Shown here: positions 6,048 to 16,042 of the stretch, piece after piece | Layout: each line of letters opens with the position of its first letter | How positions within the stretch are numbered: position 1 is the stretch's first letter | From: an uncultured Collinsella sp. | GTDB taxonomy: Bacteria > Actinomycetota > Coriobacteriia > Coriobacteriales > Coriobacteriaceae | Reading direction: 5' to 3' | Length of the DNA stretch: 16,080 nucleotides | Assembly: GCA_900765185.1 (NCBI GenBank) | Contig: CAAFQT010000019.1 | Coordinates: 1 to 16,080, forward strand | The notes under the pieces: generated by a model | What the model saw: only the letters and a program-made list of their open reading frames with translations | What the model was told of the DNA's origin: nothing | The model's database searches: none | Made by a program: the position numbers and the translations under genes

Positions 6048-6359
6048 ATGTTTCAGATAGCCGATCTGCTCGCTATCGTTGCAGGCGCCATCGCGGGCGC
6101 AATTGCCTTCCTTCCCTTTGTCTTTACGCTCAAGCCGGTTCTTGACGATAAACAGAATGCGGACATGCTCAAGGGTATGGTGAGTCTGGCGGTCTCGGCA
6201 ATCGCCCTGCTCGTCTTTACCTTGGTTGTGTTTGTGTTGTTCGGAGAGGCATTTCGCATGTTCCTCCTGGGCGAGGCGATCGGCTTCGTGGCCTTTATGG
6301 CCGCCTGCACGGTTCGCGTCGCCAAGGCGCTGCGAGATCCTCATGAGGTCGAAAGGTAA
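6048..6359 (+). CDS. Small membrane protein at the AtpI position
   Basis: 103-residue hydrophobic protein, first in the ATP synthase operon, with three predicted membrane helices: about residues 4-26 (LLAIVAGAIAGAIAFLPFVF), 44-66 (SLAVSAIALLVFTLVVFVLF) and 70-92 (FLLGEAIGFVAFMAACTV). By position it corresponds to AtpI, a small protein that helps c-ring assembly or Mg2+ handling in other bacteria, but I do not recognise a diagnostic AtpI motif, so the function is inferred from context. The ATG at 6048 is preceded by GTGAGGA; a GTG at 6036 is an alternative start only four codons upstream. The stop is 3 bases before atpB, which indicates co-translation. Confidence 0.75.
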   Translation: MFQIADLLAIVAGAIAGAIAFLPFVFTLKPVLDDKQNADMLKGMVSLAVSAIALLVFTLVVFVLFGEAFRMFLLGEAIGFVAFMAACTVRVAKALRDPHEVER

Positions 6360-6362
6360 GTC

Positions 6363-7166
6363 GTGGAAATTTTTGAAAAGCTGCCTGATGAGATTAATCA
6401 TCTGGTCAGCGAGTTCAGCTCCACCCCTGTCGTGGGCGATCTGAGCTGCGGCATCACGCAGTACTCGTTTTGGCTGATCGTCTCCACGATCGTGCTCCTG
6501 ATCGTCCTGGCCGTGTTCAAGAAGAAGCAGGCCCTGGTTCCCAAGGGCTTCTTCGTCAACGGTTTCGAGTACATCATCGAGTACGTCGAGAACGATATCG
6601 GCAAGGGCGTCGTGGGTGAGAACTGGAAGAAGCACTTCCCGTTCCTGTGCTCGCTTTTCCTGTTCATCCTGATCAATAACATGATCGGCCTGATCCCGGG
6701 AATGAAGCCCGGCACCGGTGCAATCGGCTCCACCGCCGCGCTCGCCATCTTCGCCTTCGTGTACTTCATCTACTACGGATGCAAGGCTCACGGCGTGATC
6801 GGCTACATCAAGAGCCTCGCCCCGCAGGGCGTGAGCTTCCCGATGAACGTGCTCGTGTGGGTCGTCGAGCTTTTCTCGACCTTCCTGCGCCTCATCACGC
6901 TCGCCGTCCGTCTGTTCTGCAACATGTTCGCAGGACACGTGGTCATGGGCTCGTTCGCCATCATGGCGAGCATGTTCATGCAGCCGCTGCTTCAGCAGGT
7001 TTCCGCGGCCCACGCCGTCGGCGCCCTGCCTTCGCTGGCCTGGCTTGCCATCCTCATCCTGATCTATGCGATCGAGCTTGTGGTCGGCGCCATCCAGGCT
7101 TACGTCTTCACGGTCCTTACCGCCGTGTATGTCTCCGAGGCAGAGGAGGTCGCGGAGGAGGAGTAG
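6363..7166 (+). CDS. atpB: ATP synthase Fo subunit a
   Basis: Membrane stator subunit that forms the two proton half-channels against the c-ring. The 267-residue protein has several transmembrane helices and the family's key segment FLRLITLAVRLFCNMFAGH, in which R183 is the essential arginine (E. coli R210); the last helix pair carries IELVVGAIQAYVFTVLTAVYV with the conserved Gln at 245. The start is GTG at 6363 with GAAAGG about 8 bases upstream, only 3 bases past the preceding stop. The C-terminus ends in a run of glutamates (EAEEVAEEE), probably cytoplasmic or at the membrane surface. An intact, ordinary a subunit. Confidence 0.96.
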   Translation: MEIFEKLPDEINHLVSEFSSTPVVGDLSCGITQYSFWLIVSTIVLLIVLAVFKKKQALVPKGFFVNGFEYIIEYVENDIGKGVVGENWKKHFPFLCSLFLFILINNMIGLIPGMKPGTGAIGSTAALAIFAFVYFIYYGCKAHGVIGYIKSLAPQGVSFPMNVLVWVVELFSTFLRLITLAVRLFCNMFAGHVVMGSFAIMASMFMQPLLQQVSAAHAVGALPSLAWLAILILIYAIELVVGAIQAYVFTVLTAVYVSEAEEVAEEE

Positions 7167-7290
7167 TCTTCCGTTCGCGCCTTAAAGGTAAGGCAATTCG
7201 TTAAACCGCCGGTGCCCGTACCCATGGAGCCCGGCAGTTATAAAAAGGTTATCCTGCGTGAAATAAGACACGCACGACAAAGGAGGAATC
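7167..7290 (+). promoter_or_regulatory. 124-bp leader before the c-subunit gene
   Basis: This is the only sizeable gap inside the atp operon. It has a GC-rich middle with GCCGG/CCGGC potential pairing (about 7208-7235), an A/T-rich stretch (TTATAAAAAGG, about 7238-7248) and ends in a very strong Shine-Dalgarno (AAAGGAGGAA, 7279-7288). In other bacteria the region before atpE boosts its translation, because many more c subunits than other subunits are needed. I infer the same here. No credible -35/-10 pair was found. Confidence 0.5.
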
Positions 7291-7485
7291 GTGGGAGTTA
7301 TCGGTTACGGTCTCGGTGTTATCGGCGCTGGTCTTGCTATCGGCCTGTCTGCTCTGGGTGCTACGGGTGCTATGGCCCGTCAGCCTGAGGTCCAGGGCCG
7401 CGTGTTCACCGTCTTCATCATGGGCTCCGCCTTCGGCGAGGCTCTGGCTCTGATCGGCTTCGTTGTCGCGCTGATCGTTAAATAG
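7291..7485 (+). CDS. atpE: ATP synthase Fo subunit c (compact)
   Basis: Proteolipid subunit of the rotating ring. GTG 7291 is the only possible start, since a TAA lies in frame at 7264-7266 and no start codon lies between. At 64 residues it is shorter than usual (about 70-85), lacking roughly ten residues at the N-terminus relative to E. coli. It forms two glycine/alanine-rich helices joined by the conserved polar loop R30-Q31-P32. The ion-binding carboxylate is E50 in GSAFGEALALIG. The residue after E50 is Ala, and helix 1 has no glutamine, so the sodium-binding signature is not seen and proton coupling is more likely. The very strong ribosome binding site fits the high copy number of this subunit. 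Confidence 0.93.
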   Translation: MGVIGYGLGVIGAGLAIGLSALGATGAMARQPEVQGRVFTVFIMGSAFGEALALIGFVVALIVK

Positions 7486-7500
7486 CACGGAGCGTCAAGT

Positions 7501-8103
7501 ATGAATCTTTCATCCCAGAAGAGCGCGATCGCACTCTCCGCGTCCGCGGCCGCGCTGCTCATGCCGGTTTCCGCGTTCGCCGAGGACGGCGCCGCCGGTG
7601 CGGACATCCTCATCCCTAAGATGGCGGAGTTCATCCCGGCGCTTATCGCCTTCCTGATTATCTGGATCGTGCTGGCCAAGGTCGCCCTGCCGGGCATCAT
7701 GAAAACCATGGAGGAGCGCGGCAAGAAGATCGAGGAGAGCCTCGACGAGGCCGAGAAGACCAAGCAGGAGGCTATCGCCAAGCGCGCTGAGTCCGACTCG
7801 ATCGTCACCGACGCCCGTCGTCAGGCTGCCGACATCGTTCTCGAGGCCCGTAAGGACGCCGAGTCCGAGCGCGCCCGTATCATCGAGGCTGCTCACAAGG
7901 AGGCCGAGGAGATCATCGCCAAGGCCCATACGACCGTCGAGGACGAGCGCAAGTCCATCTACGCCGGTGCCGCGAACTCCATCGCCGACCTGTCCGTTGC
8001 CGTCGCCACCAAGATCGTGGGCGAGGCACTCGAGAACGAGGCCGAGCAGAAGAAGCTCATCGAGCGCTACATCCAGGAAGCAGGTAGCCTGAATGCCGAC
8101 TAG
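7501..8103 (+). CDS. atpF: ATP synthase Fo subunit b with N-terminal signal-like segment
   Basis: Peripheral-stalk subunit linking the membrane sector to F1. The 200-residue protein begins with a signal-peptide-like stretch: Lys at 7, a hydrophobic core from about 9 to 22 and a possible AFA cleavage site before E28. It is followed by the expected single membrane helix (44-62, FIPALIAFLIIWIVLAKVAL) and a long charged coiled coil (about 68-155) containing the RRQAADIVLEARKDAE-type pattern, ending with the delta-binding helix. Typical b subunits are about 155-170 residues and lack the first hydrophobic segment. ATG 7501 lies 15 bp after atpE with a modest CACGGAG ribosome binding site. The last 11 bases overlap atpH. 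Confidence 0.93.
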   Translation: MNLSSQKSAIALSASAAALLMPVSAFAEDGAAGADILIPKMAEFIPALIAFLIIWIVLAKVALPGIMKTMEERGKKIEESLDEAEKTKQEAIAKRAESDSIVTDARRQAADIVLEARKDAESERARIIEAAHKEAEEIIAKAHTTVEDERKSIYAGAANSIADLSVAVATKIVGEALENEAEQKKLIERYIQEAGSLNAD

Positions 8104-8569
8104 CCGCTATCAGGACAAAGTGCTCGAGACCTACGCGCGCTCCCTTCTGGAAGCCGCCAAGGCCGAGAACCATGTGTTCGAGGACCTCGAGATGATCGAG
8201 CGCTTGGCTTCTGCCAACCCCGAGATCATCGCCGTGCTCGACACCATGTCCAAGCGCGACCAGCTCGACCTTCTTCCCAAGGTGGCAGCTGCCTTTAAGT
8301 ATGTTGCCGAGGAAGACGAGGATGTAGTGGGCGTGACCGTCACCACGGCGATCCCGCTCGACGACGAGCTGCGTCAAACCATCACTAAGAAATGCGAGCA
8401 GGACTTCGGCCGCAAAGTATTCCTTATCGAGCAGGTCGACCCGTCTATCGTGGGCGGCCTGGTGCTCGAGGCCCGCGGCGAGCGTCGTGACATTACCGTC
8501 AAGACGCAGCTGCGCATCGCGCAGGAGACCCTCGCAAACTCTGCTAATTCGTACGGAGGTGAAGCCTAA
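8093..8569 (+). CDS. atpH: ATP synthase F1 subunit delta
   Basis: Connects the b stalk to the top of the alpha-beta hexamer. It has 158 residues, a little short for the family (about 175-180). The N-terminal helical bundle ([22 protein letters not shown]) and the C-terminal signature [21 protein letters not shown] are clear. The ATG overlaps the end of atpF by 11 bases in another frame, and the stop shares one base with atpA, so translation is coupled on both sides. Confidence 0.93.
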   Translation: MPTSRYQDKVLETYARSLLEAAKAENHVFEDLEMIERLASANPEIIAVLDTMSKRDQLDLLPKVAAAFKYVAEEDEDVVGVTVTTAIPLDDELRQTITKKCEQDFGRKVFLIEQVDPSIVGGLVLEARGERRDITVKTQLRIAQETLANSANSYGGEA

Positions 8570-10167
8570 TGTCCGAAACCCTCAATGCCCAGGATATCGC
8601 CAAGAAACTGCAGGAGCAGCTCACGAGCCTCTCCGCGACGGTCGATACGCATGAGGTTTCAACGGTCGACGAGGTAGGCGACGGCATCGCGCGCGTCTCC
8701 GGCCTCAAGAGCGCCATGGCAGGCGAGCTTCTGGAGTTCAAGAGCTCCGATACCGGTGAGACCGTCTTCGGCCTTGCCCAGAACCTTGACCGTGACGAGG
8801 TCGGCGCCGTTCTGTTTGGTGCCGTCGACTCCATCAAGGAAGGCGACGAGTGCCGCACCACCGGTCGCATTATGGATATCCCTGTGAGCCGCGCCATGCT
8901 CGGCCGCGTCGTCAATCCGCTCGGCCAGCCCATCGACGGCCTGGGCGACATCGTCGCCACGCACCGTCGTCCCATTGAGTTCAAGGCCCCCGGCGTCATC
9001 GACCGTACCCCGGTGTGCGAGCCGGTTCAGACCGGCCTGTTGGCCATCGACTCCATGGTGCCTATTGGTCGCGGTCAGCGAGAGCTCATCATCGGCGACC
9101 GTAAGACCGGTAAGACCGCCATTGCCATCGACGCTATCCTCAACCAGCGCGGCAAGGGCATGGTCTGCATCTATGTCGCCATCGGCCAGAAGGCCTCCAC
9201 GGTTGCCAACATCCGCGAGACCCTCGCTCAGCACGGTGCGCTCGACTACACCATCATCGTTTCGGCCACCGCTGCCGATTCCGCCCCTATGCAGTACATC
9301 GCGCCTATGGCCGGTGCCGCTATCGGCGAGTTCTTCATGTACAACGGCGAGGACGGCAAGCCCGCCAGCGAGACCAACCCCGGCGGTCACGTGCTCGTCA
9401 TCTACGATGACCTGTCCAAGCAGGCTGTGGCCTACCGTCAGATGTCGCTGACGCTGCATCGTCCGCCCGGACGCGAGGCCTATCCTGGTGACATCTTCTA
9501 CCTGCACTCTCGTCTGCTCGAGCGTGCTGTCAAGATGTCCAAGAAGAACGGTTACGGCTCCATGACAGCTCTGCCGATCATCGAGACCCAGGACGGCGAC
9601 GTCTCGGCCTACATTCCGACCAACGTCATTTCCATTACCGATGGTCAGATCTACCTGCAGTCCGAGCTCTTCTTCCAGGGCCAGCGCCCGGCAGTCGACG
9701 TGGGCATTTCCGTGTCCCGCGTCGGTGGCGATGCGCAGACCAAGGCCATGAAGCAGGTCGCCGGCAACCTCCGTCTGGACCTCGCTTCCTATCAGGAGCT
9801 CGCTGGCTTTACGCAGTTTGGCTCCGACCTTGACGAGGCTACTCAGAAGCAGCTGACCCATGGTGCCCGCATGACCGAGCTCCTTAAGCAGCCGCGCTAC
9901 AAGCCGTTTGAGGTTGGCGAGCAGATCGTTACGCTGTTCGCTGGCAACGAGGGCTTCCTGGATGACCTGGAGATTGCCGACGTGCTGCCTTTCCGTGCCG
10001 AGCTCATCGAGTACATGGACAATGGCTTTGGCTCGCTGCTCGACAAGGTTCGCGCCAAGAAGATCGATGATGACACCAAGGCTGAGCTCTTGCGCGTCAT
10101 CGGCGACTTCAAGCAGCAGTTCATGGCCAAGCACCATTCGGATGTTTCTGGATCAGAGGAGAACTAA
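8569..10167 (+). CDS. atpA: ATP synthase F1 subunit alpha
   Basis: Non-catalytic nucleotide-binding subunit of the F1 hexamer. The 532-residue protein has the Walker A motif GDRKTGKT (176-183), the [19 protein letters not shown]alker B region, [10 protein letters not shown], and the catalytic arginine finger in [10 protein letters not shown] (R384). Length and motifs are normal. ATG 8569 overlaps the atpH stop by one base and follows a strong GGAGGTG (8555-8561). atpG follows after a 5-bp gap. Confidence 0.97.
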   Translation: MSETLNAQDIAKKLQEQLTSLSATVDTHEVSTVDEVGDGIARVSGLKSAMAGELLEFKSSDTGETVFGLAQNLDRDEVGAVLFGAVDSIKEGDECRTTGRIMDIPVSRAMLGRVVNPLGQPIDGLGDIVATHRRPIEFKAPGVIDRTPVCEPVQTGLLAIDSMVPIGRGQRELIIGDRKTGKTAIAIDAILNQRGKGMVCIYVAIGQKASTVANIRETLAQHGALDYTIIVSATAADSAPMQYIAPMAGAAIGEFFMYNGEDGKPASETNPGGHVLVIYDDLSKQAVAYRQMSLTLHRPPGREAYPGDIFYLHSRLLERAVKMSKKNGYGSMTALPIIETQDGDVSAYIPTNVISITDGQIYLQSELFFQGQRPAVDVGISVSRVGGDAQTKAMKQVAGNLRLDLASYQELAGFTQFGSDLDEATQKQLTHGARMTELLKQPRYKPFEVGEQIVTLFAGNEGFLDDLEIADVLPFRAELIEYMDNGFGSLLDKVRAKKIDDDTKAELLRVIGDFKQQFMAKHHSDVSGSEEN

Positions 10168-10172
10168 GCCCC

Positions 10173-12535
<2,363 letters not shown>

Positions 12536-12538
12536 GTT

Positions 12539-12931
12539 ATGCGTATCCGCATCGTGTGCCCCGTGAGCTGCGCCTATGAGGGTGACGCTGCGTTTGTGTC
12601 GATTCCGTCCACGGATGGCGAGTTTGGCGTTCTGCCTGCTCACTCCAGCGAGATCTGCACTATCGACCGCGGTTACGTTCGCGTTTCCGATAAGGCCATG
12701 GGCACTGTCGACCACACGTTTGCCGTGGCCGGCGGCTATGCCCAGGTTGCGGACGATGTCGTGACCGTTCTCGCCGAGCGCGCTTGCGATTTGGCGACCG
12801 TCGATGCCGACAAGCTTAAAGCTGATATTCAAGGTTTTGAAGAGAAGCTGGGTAATTTGTCGGAGGATGATGCACGCCGCGCCTACCTCTATAATGAAAT
12901 CGCATGGTGTAAGCTCAAGCTTGCCCAATAG
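12539..12931 (+). CDS. atpC: ATP synthase F1 subunit epsilon
   Basis: Regulatory and structural subunit at the foot of the gamma shaft. It has 130 residues: an N-terminal beta sandwich with the hallmark DGEFGVLPAHSSEI and FAVAGGYAQVADDVVTVLAE, then a C-terminal helical hairpin that in other species can inhibit ATP hydrolysis. ATG 12539 lies 3 bases past the atpD stop, with GGGGGAG upstream in atpD. It is the last gene of the operon, followed by a strong terminator 36 bases later. Confidence 0.95.
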   Translation: MRIRIVCPVSCAYEGDAAFVSIPSTDGEFGVLPAHSSEICTIDRGYVRVSDKAMGTVDHTFAVAGGYAQVADDVVTVLAERACDLATVDADKLKADIQGFEEKLGNLSEDDARRAYLYNEIAWCKLKLAQ

Positions 12932-12967
12932 TCAAACGATTTAGCGTTCGACCATTTGCGAACACAT

Positions 12968-13006
12968 CATGCCCGGGATGGCCCAGCCATCCCGGGCATG
13001 CTTTTT
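12968..13006 (+). terminator. Strong intrinsic terminator of the atp operon
   Basis: A perfect 15-bp stem (12968-12982 with 12986-13000, core GCCCGGGATGGC), a CCA loop, and then C and five Ts (13002-13006). The murA ribosome binding site begins only two bases later. Confidence 0.93.
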
Positions 13007-13019
13007 GAAAGGGTAGACC

Positions 13020-14303
13020 TTGGATATTATCCGCGTTGAGGGTGGCCACGCCATCGGAGGCTCTGTGCCCGTTTCGGGCGCCAAGAACTCCGCGCTCAAA
13101 CTCATGGCGGCAACGCTTCTGGCGCCGGGCAAGACGACGCTGCAGAACGTGCCCGATATTTCCGATGTCCACGTGATGGGCAAGGTGCTCAAGGGTATGG
13201 GCGCCACAATCGATGTCCTTGACGAGCACACGCTCGAGATTGATACCTCTCAGGTCGATTCTTGGGAGGCCCCCTACGAGCTCGTTGCCAAGATGCGTGC
13301 TTCCACCGCCGTGATGGGACCCCTGCTGGGTCGCTTCCATCGCGCCAAGATCGCCATGCCGGGCGGCTGCAACCTGGGTGCTCGCAAGATCGATATGCAC
13401 ATTCTTGGTCTTGAGGCCCTGGGCGTTGAGTTCGATACCGCCCACGGCTACATCAACGCTAATGCGCCCCAAGGTCTGCGCGGTACCACCGTCACGCTCG
13501 AGTTCGCCAGCGTCGGTGCGACCGAGAACCTCATCATGGCATCCGTGCGCGCGCAGGGCACCACGGTTATCGACAATGCCGCCCGCGAGCCCGAGATCGT
13601 CGATCTCGCCAACATGCTCAACGAGATGGGCGCCAAGATTGTCGGCGCGGGTACGCCCGTCGTGACCATCGAGGGCGTGGAAGAGCTGCATCCCGTTACC
13701 CATCGCGTGGTGGGCGACCGCATCGAGGCCGGTACCTTTATCGTTGCCGGTGCGTTGATGGCCGACGATCGCGGTGTCGATGTCACGGGCTTTTGCCCCA
13801 TTCACTTGGGCATGGTGCTCAAGAAGATGGAGCTCATGGGTATCGACTGCGAGCGCGTCGAGGATGGCGTCCATGTAAACCGTGCCGAGCGTATCAAGCC
13901 GGTCGACATCCAGACGCTTCCGTTCCCCGGCTTCCCGACGGACATGCAGGCGCAGATTATGGTGCTCTCCGCCCTTGCCGACGGCAGTTCCGTTATTACC
14001 GAGAACATCTTCGAGAATCGCTTTATGTTTGCCTCTGAGCTGGTGCGCATGGGTGCCGACATTCGTATCGAGAGCCATCATGCCATGATTCATGGCGTCA
14101 AGGGCTTCTCGGGTGCACAGGTTACCTCGCCCGATCTGCGTGGCGGAGCGGCCCTCGTCGTAGCGGGCTTGATCGCCGACGGGACGACCGAGGTTTCGGC
14201 CATCCATCACATCAAGCGCGGCTACGAGCAGTTTGTCGAAAAGCTGCAGGCGCTCGGCGCGCATGTCGAGCATGCTTCCGTCCCCGATCCCGTCATCTAC
14301 TAA
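13020..14303 (+). CDS. murA: UDP-N-acetylglucosamine 1-carboxyvinyltransferase
   Basis: First committed step of peptidoglycan synthesis: transfers enolpyruvate from PEP to UDP-GlcNAc in the cytoplasm. It has 427 residues. The TTG at 13020 gives the canonical N-terminus (DIIRVEGG, then SGAKNSAL with K22 at the same number as in E. coli), and AAAGGG (13008-13013) is its ribosome binding site. The catalytic loop is PGGCNLGAR with Cys117, the residue modified by fosfomycin, so the enzyme is of the fosfomycin-sensitive type by sequence. Conserved stretches DVDTSMK-like (ISDVHVMGKVL), TENLIMASV and FPTDMQAQIM are present. The gene follows the atp terminator with no clear promoter in the 88-bp gap. 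Confidence 0.95.
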   Translation: MDIIRVEGGHAIGGSVPVSGAKNSALKLMAATLLAPGKTTLQNVPDISDVHVMGKVLKGMGATIDVLDEHTLEIDTSQVDSWEAPYELVAKMRASTAVMGPLLGRFHRAKIAMPGGCNLGARKIDMHILGLEALGVEFDTAHGYINANAPQGLRGTTVTLEFASVGATENLIMASVRAQGTTVIDNAAREPEIVDLANMLNEMGAKIVGAGTPVVTIEGVEELHPVTHRVVGDRIEAGTFIVAGALMADDRGVDVTGFCPIHLGMVLKKMELMGIDCERVEDGVHVNRAERIKPVDIQTLPFPGFPTDMQAQIMVLSALADGSSVITENIFENRFMFASELVRMGADIRIESHHAMIHGVKGFSGAQVTSPDLRGGAALVVAGLIADGTTEVSAIHHIKRGYEQFVEKLQALGAHVEHASVPDPVIY

Positions 14304-14315
14304 TACAGGTTGCCT

Positions 14316-15551
14316 ATGTTTAATAAAAAGCCCCTCGCGGATACCACCGCCCGAAGACCCTCAACTGGTGCGCAGGCCAAGATCTACAGTCGCGATAACG
14401 TGGCTCGCTATTCCGAGCGCGCTCGTCAACGTCGTCGTAGCCACACGATTCGTCACGTCGCGCTCATTGTCGTGCTTGGTGTGCTGCTGAGTGCCACTAC
14501 CGCTGCCGGCCTGTGGTTTGCTACCATTATGGGCAAGCTCGGCGATTCTAATGTCATTACCGATAATCTGCGTCGGGTTCTGGTTGACACCGATGAGGCA
14601 AAGGATCCGTTCTACGTGCTGCTTCTTGGCACCGACGGCCGTCCGGGCGAGGATACGTATCGTGCCGACTCGATTATCCTGGCACGCATCGACCCCACGC
14701 AAAAGCAGGCGACGCTCATTTCCGTTCCGCGCGACACCAAGGTCGAGTACAAGGGCGAGACCATGAAGATCAACGCCTGCCATACCGTTGGCGGCGCCGA
14801 GGCCATGGTCGAGGCGGTCAACGAGCTGTGCGGTGTTCAGATTTCCCACTATGCCGAGGTCAGCTTCGACGGTATGCAGGCGCTGATTGATTCGGTTGGC
14901 GGTATCGACATTAACGCAACCGATGATGTTGACGACCCCGAGCACCTGGATATTAAGATTACCGCTGGCCAGCAGCATATGGACGGTGCCACCGCCCTTA
15001 CCTATGCCCGCTGCCGCTACACCTATGCCGACGGCGATTACACGCGCATGCGCCACCAGCGTCAGGTGCTTGGCGCCCTTGCCAACCAGATTCTCAATAA
15101 CTTCGATGCCACGAAGATTTTTGGCCTGGTTAATTCGCTGTCCGATATGCTCGTAACCGATATGAGCGTTCAGGATATCGTGGCTACGGTCAACGCCATG
15201 CGCGGTATGGATGTCGACGGTATCTACTCGGCCAACCTGCCCTCGTACGCCGACGACAGCACCATGATCGACGGTGTGAGCTACGTCTTTGTCTACGAGG
15301 ACGAGCTCAAGGAAATGATGGAGCGCGTCGATGCCGGCAAGGATCCCAAGGGTCCCAACACCATGGGTCTTTCCGACGGTTCCAGTTCTACGATCGGCGA
15401 CCTGAACAACAACACGTCTGACGACTACGCAAACGGTACCGCACCTTCATCGGTCAGCTCTGACGATTCCGATGACTCAGGCGATTCGAGCGATTCGGAC
15501 TACTACGAAGAGCCCACCGGCGACGGTAACGGCTACGAGGCCAACTACTAA
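14316..15551 (+). CDS. LytR-CpsA-Psr (LCP) family cell-wall ligase
   Basis: LCP proteins attach undecaprenyl-linked polymers (teichoic acids, capsule or other glycans) to peptidoglycan outside the membrane. ATG 14316 has AGG six bases upstream and is preferred to TTG 14310, which would sit on the ribosome binding site. The 411 residues comprise a basic cytoplasmic N-terminus (1-46, many Arg), one membrane helix (48-70) and the LCP domain (about 98-262) with LLLGTDGRPGEDTYRADSII, the ISVPRDT segment (135-141) and the conserved arginines of TRMRHQRQVL (243-252). A region of uncertain role follows, then a low-complexity Ser/Asp/Gly tail (about 345-411) without a sorting motif. It lies 12 bp after murA, so the two are likely one operon. 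Confidence 0.92.
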   Translation: MFNKKPLADTTARRPSTGAQAKIYSRDNVARYSERARQRRRSHTIRHVALIVVLGVLLSATTAAGLWFATIMGKLGDSNVITDNLRRVLVDTDEAKDPFYVLLLGTDGRPGEDTYRADSIILARIDPTQKQATLISVPRDTKVEYKGETMKINACHTVGGAEAMVEAVNELCGVQISHYAEVSFDGMQALIDSVGGIDINATDDVDDPEHLDIKITAGQQHMDGATALTYARCRYTYADGDYTRMRHQRQVLGALANQILNNFDATKIFGLVNSLSDMLVTDMSVQDIVATVNAMRGMDVDGIYSANLPSYADDSTMIDGVSYVFVYEDELKEMMERVDAGKDPKGPNTMGLSDGSSSTIGDLNNNTSDDYANGTAPSSVSSDDSDDSGDSSDSDYYEEPTGDGNGYEANY

Positions 15552-15579
15552 GTTACGGCGTTTTACCAAACGCCGTAAC
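15552..15579. terminator. Perfect 12-bp hairpin directly after the LCP stop codon
   Basis: GTTACGGCGTTT (15552-15563) pairs with AAACGCCGTAAC (15568-15579) around TACC. No T run follows on the plus strand, so it may protect the 3' end of the mRNA or assist the next terminator rather than terminate by itself. Confidence 0.6.
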
Positions 15580-15621
15580 GGCTCGACGCTGCGCGCCGCC
15601 TAAGGCGACAATTTGTCATTC

Positions 15622-15663
15622 AAAAGGCAGGGCATGACCAGAAGGTCAATGCCCTGCCTTTTT
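15622..15663 (+). terminator. Intrinsic terminator after the murA-LCP operon
   Basis: AAAAGGCAGGGCAT (15622-15635) and GACC (15636-15639) pair with GGTC (15644-15647) and ATGCCCTGCCTTTT (15649-15662) around AGAA, 18 bp with one bulged A (15648), ending in five Ts (15659-15663). The A run on the other side also makes it usable in the opposite direction. Confidence 0.9.
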
Positions 15664-15722
15664 CATGCCAACTTGTTCGCCTTGGACGTCGCTCGCTGAC
15701 GTTGGCTCAACCTGCGGTGCTG
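15622..15722. repeat. Intergenic repeat, copy 2
   Basis: Second copy of the element at 5-97. The apical GACCAGAAGGTCA is identical, the lower stem is different but fully paired, and the tail keeps CGCTCGCTG and ACCTGCGG at nearly the same spacing. Confidence 0.6.
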
Positions 15723-15740
15723 ACTACTCCCCTTGCACCA

Positions 15741-15780
15741 AAAACCGCCCCGTTCTCGGTTTTGAGGACGGGGCGGTTTT
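15741..15780. terminator. Bidirectional terminator between LCP gene and pepT
   Basis: A 17-bp stem: 15741-15757 (AAAACCGCCCCGTTCTC) with 15764-15780, containing one G-U pair, and a GGTTTT loop. On the minus strand the stem is followed by a T run, so it ends pepT; the plus-strand side also ends in TTTT, so it can serve both converging genes. Confidence 0.88.
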
Positions 15781-15804
15781 GCTTACCTAGATTGTTCGAG
15801 TTCC

Positions 15805-16042
15805 CTATGCAAAGCGGGCGACGAGCTCCTGGAGCACGTCGGTCATCTTGACGAGCGAACTGACCGGGACGAACTCGTTGACGCCGTGGTAGCAATAGCC
15901 GCCGGTGGAAAGGTTGGGGCAGGGCAGACCGCGGAACGACAGCTGGGCGCCGTCGGTGCCGCCACGAATCGGCAGCACTTGGGGCTCAACGCCGCAGGCA
16001 AGGTAGGCTTCCTTGGCAACATCAATAAGCTCGGGATAGTCA
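15805..16042 (-). CDS. pepT: Peptidase T, C-terminal part only
   Basis: Minus-strand gene whose stop codon is at 15805-15807. About 78 complete codons are visible. The translation contains IRGGTDGAQLSFRGLPCPN followed by GGYCYHG, the hallmark end of M20-family peptidase T, a zinc tripeptide aminopeptidase; the His in YHG corresponds to a metal ligand (His379 in the enterobacterial enzyme). The protein ends in KMTDVLQELVARFA. The gene converges with the murA-LCP operon. It is cut at 16042 because adapter sequence begins at 16043, so this is an assembly end, not a biological truncation. The full protein should be about 400 residues. Confidence 0.93.

Noticed and set aside
5988..7013. 341-codon antisense frame opposite the AtpI-position gene and atpB
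   Set aside because: His/Glu/Asp-rich composition is the complement of membrane-protein codons, not a real protein.
7291..7485. Sodium-coupled ATP synthase
   Set aside because: The c subunit lacks a helix-1 glutamine and a Ser/Thr next to E50, so the known sodium signature is not met.
8659..10137. 492-codon antisense frame opposite atpA
   Set aside because: Shadow of atpA codon bias; no recognisable domain and no promoter on the minus strand.
12915..14273. 452-codon antisense frame opposite murA
   Set aside because: Shadow frame; it spans the murA ribosome binding site and terminator, and murA itself is beyond doubt.
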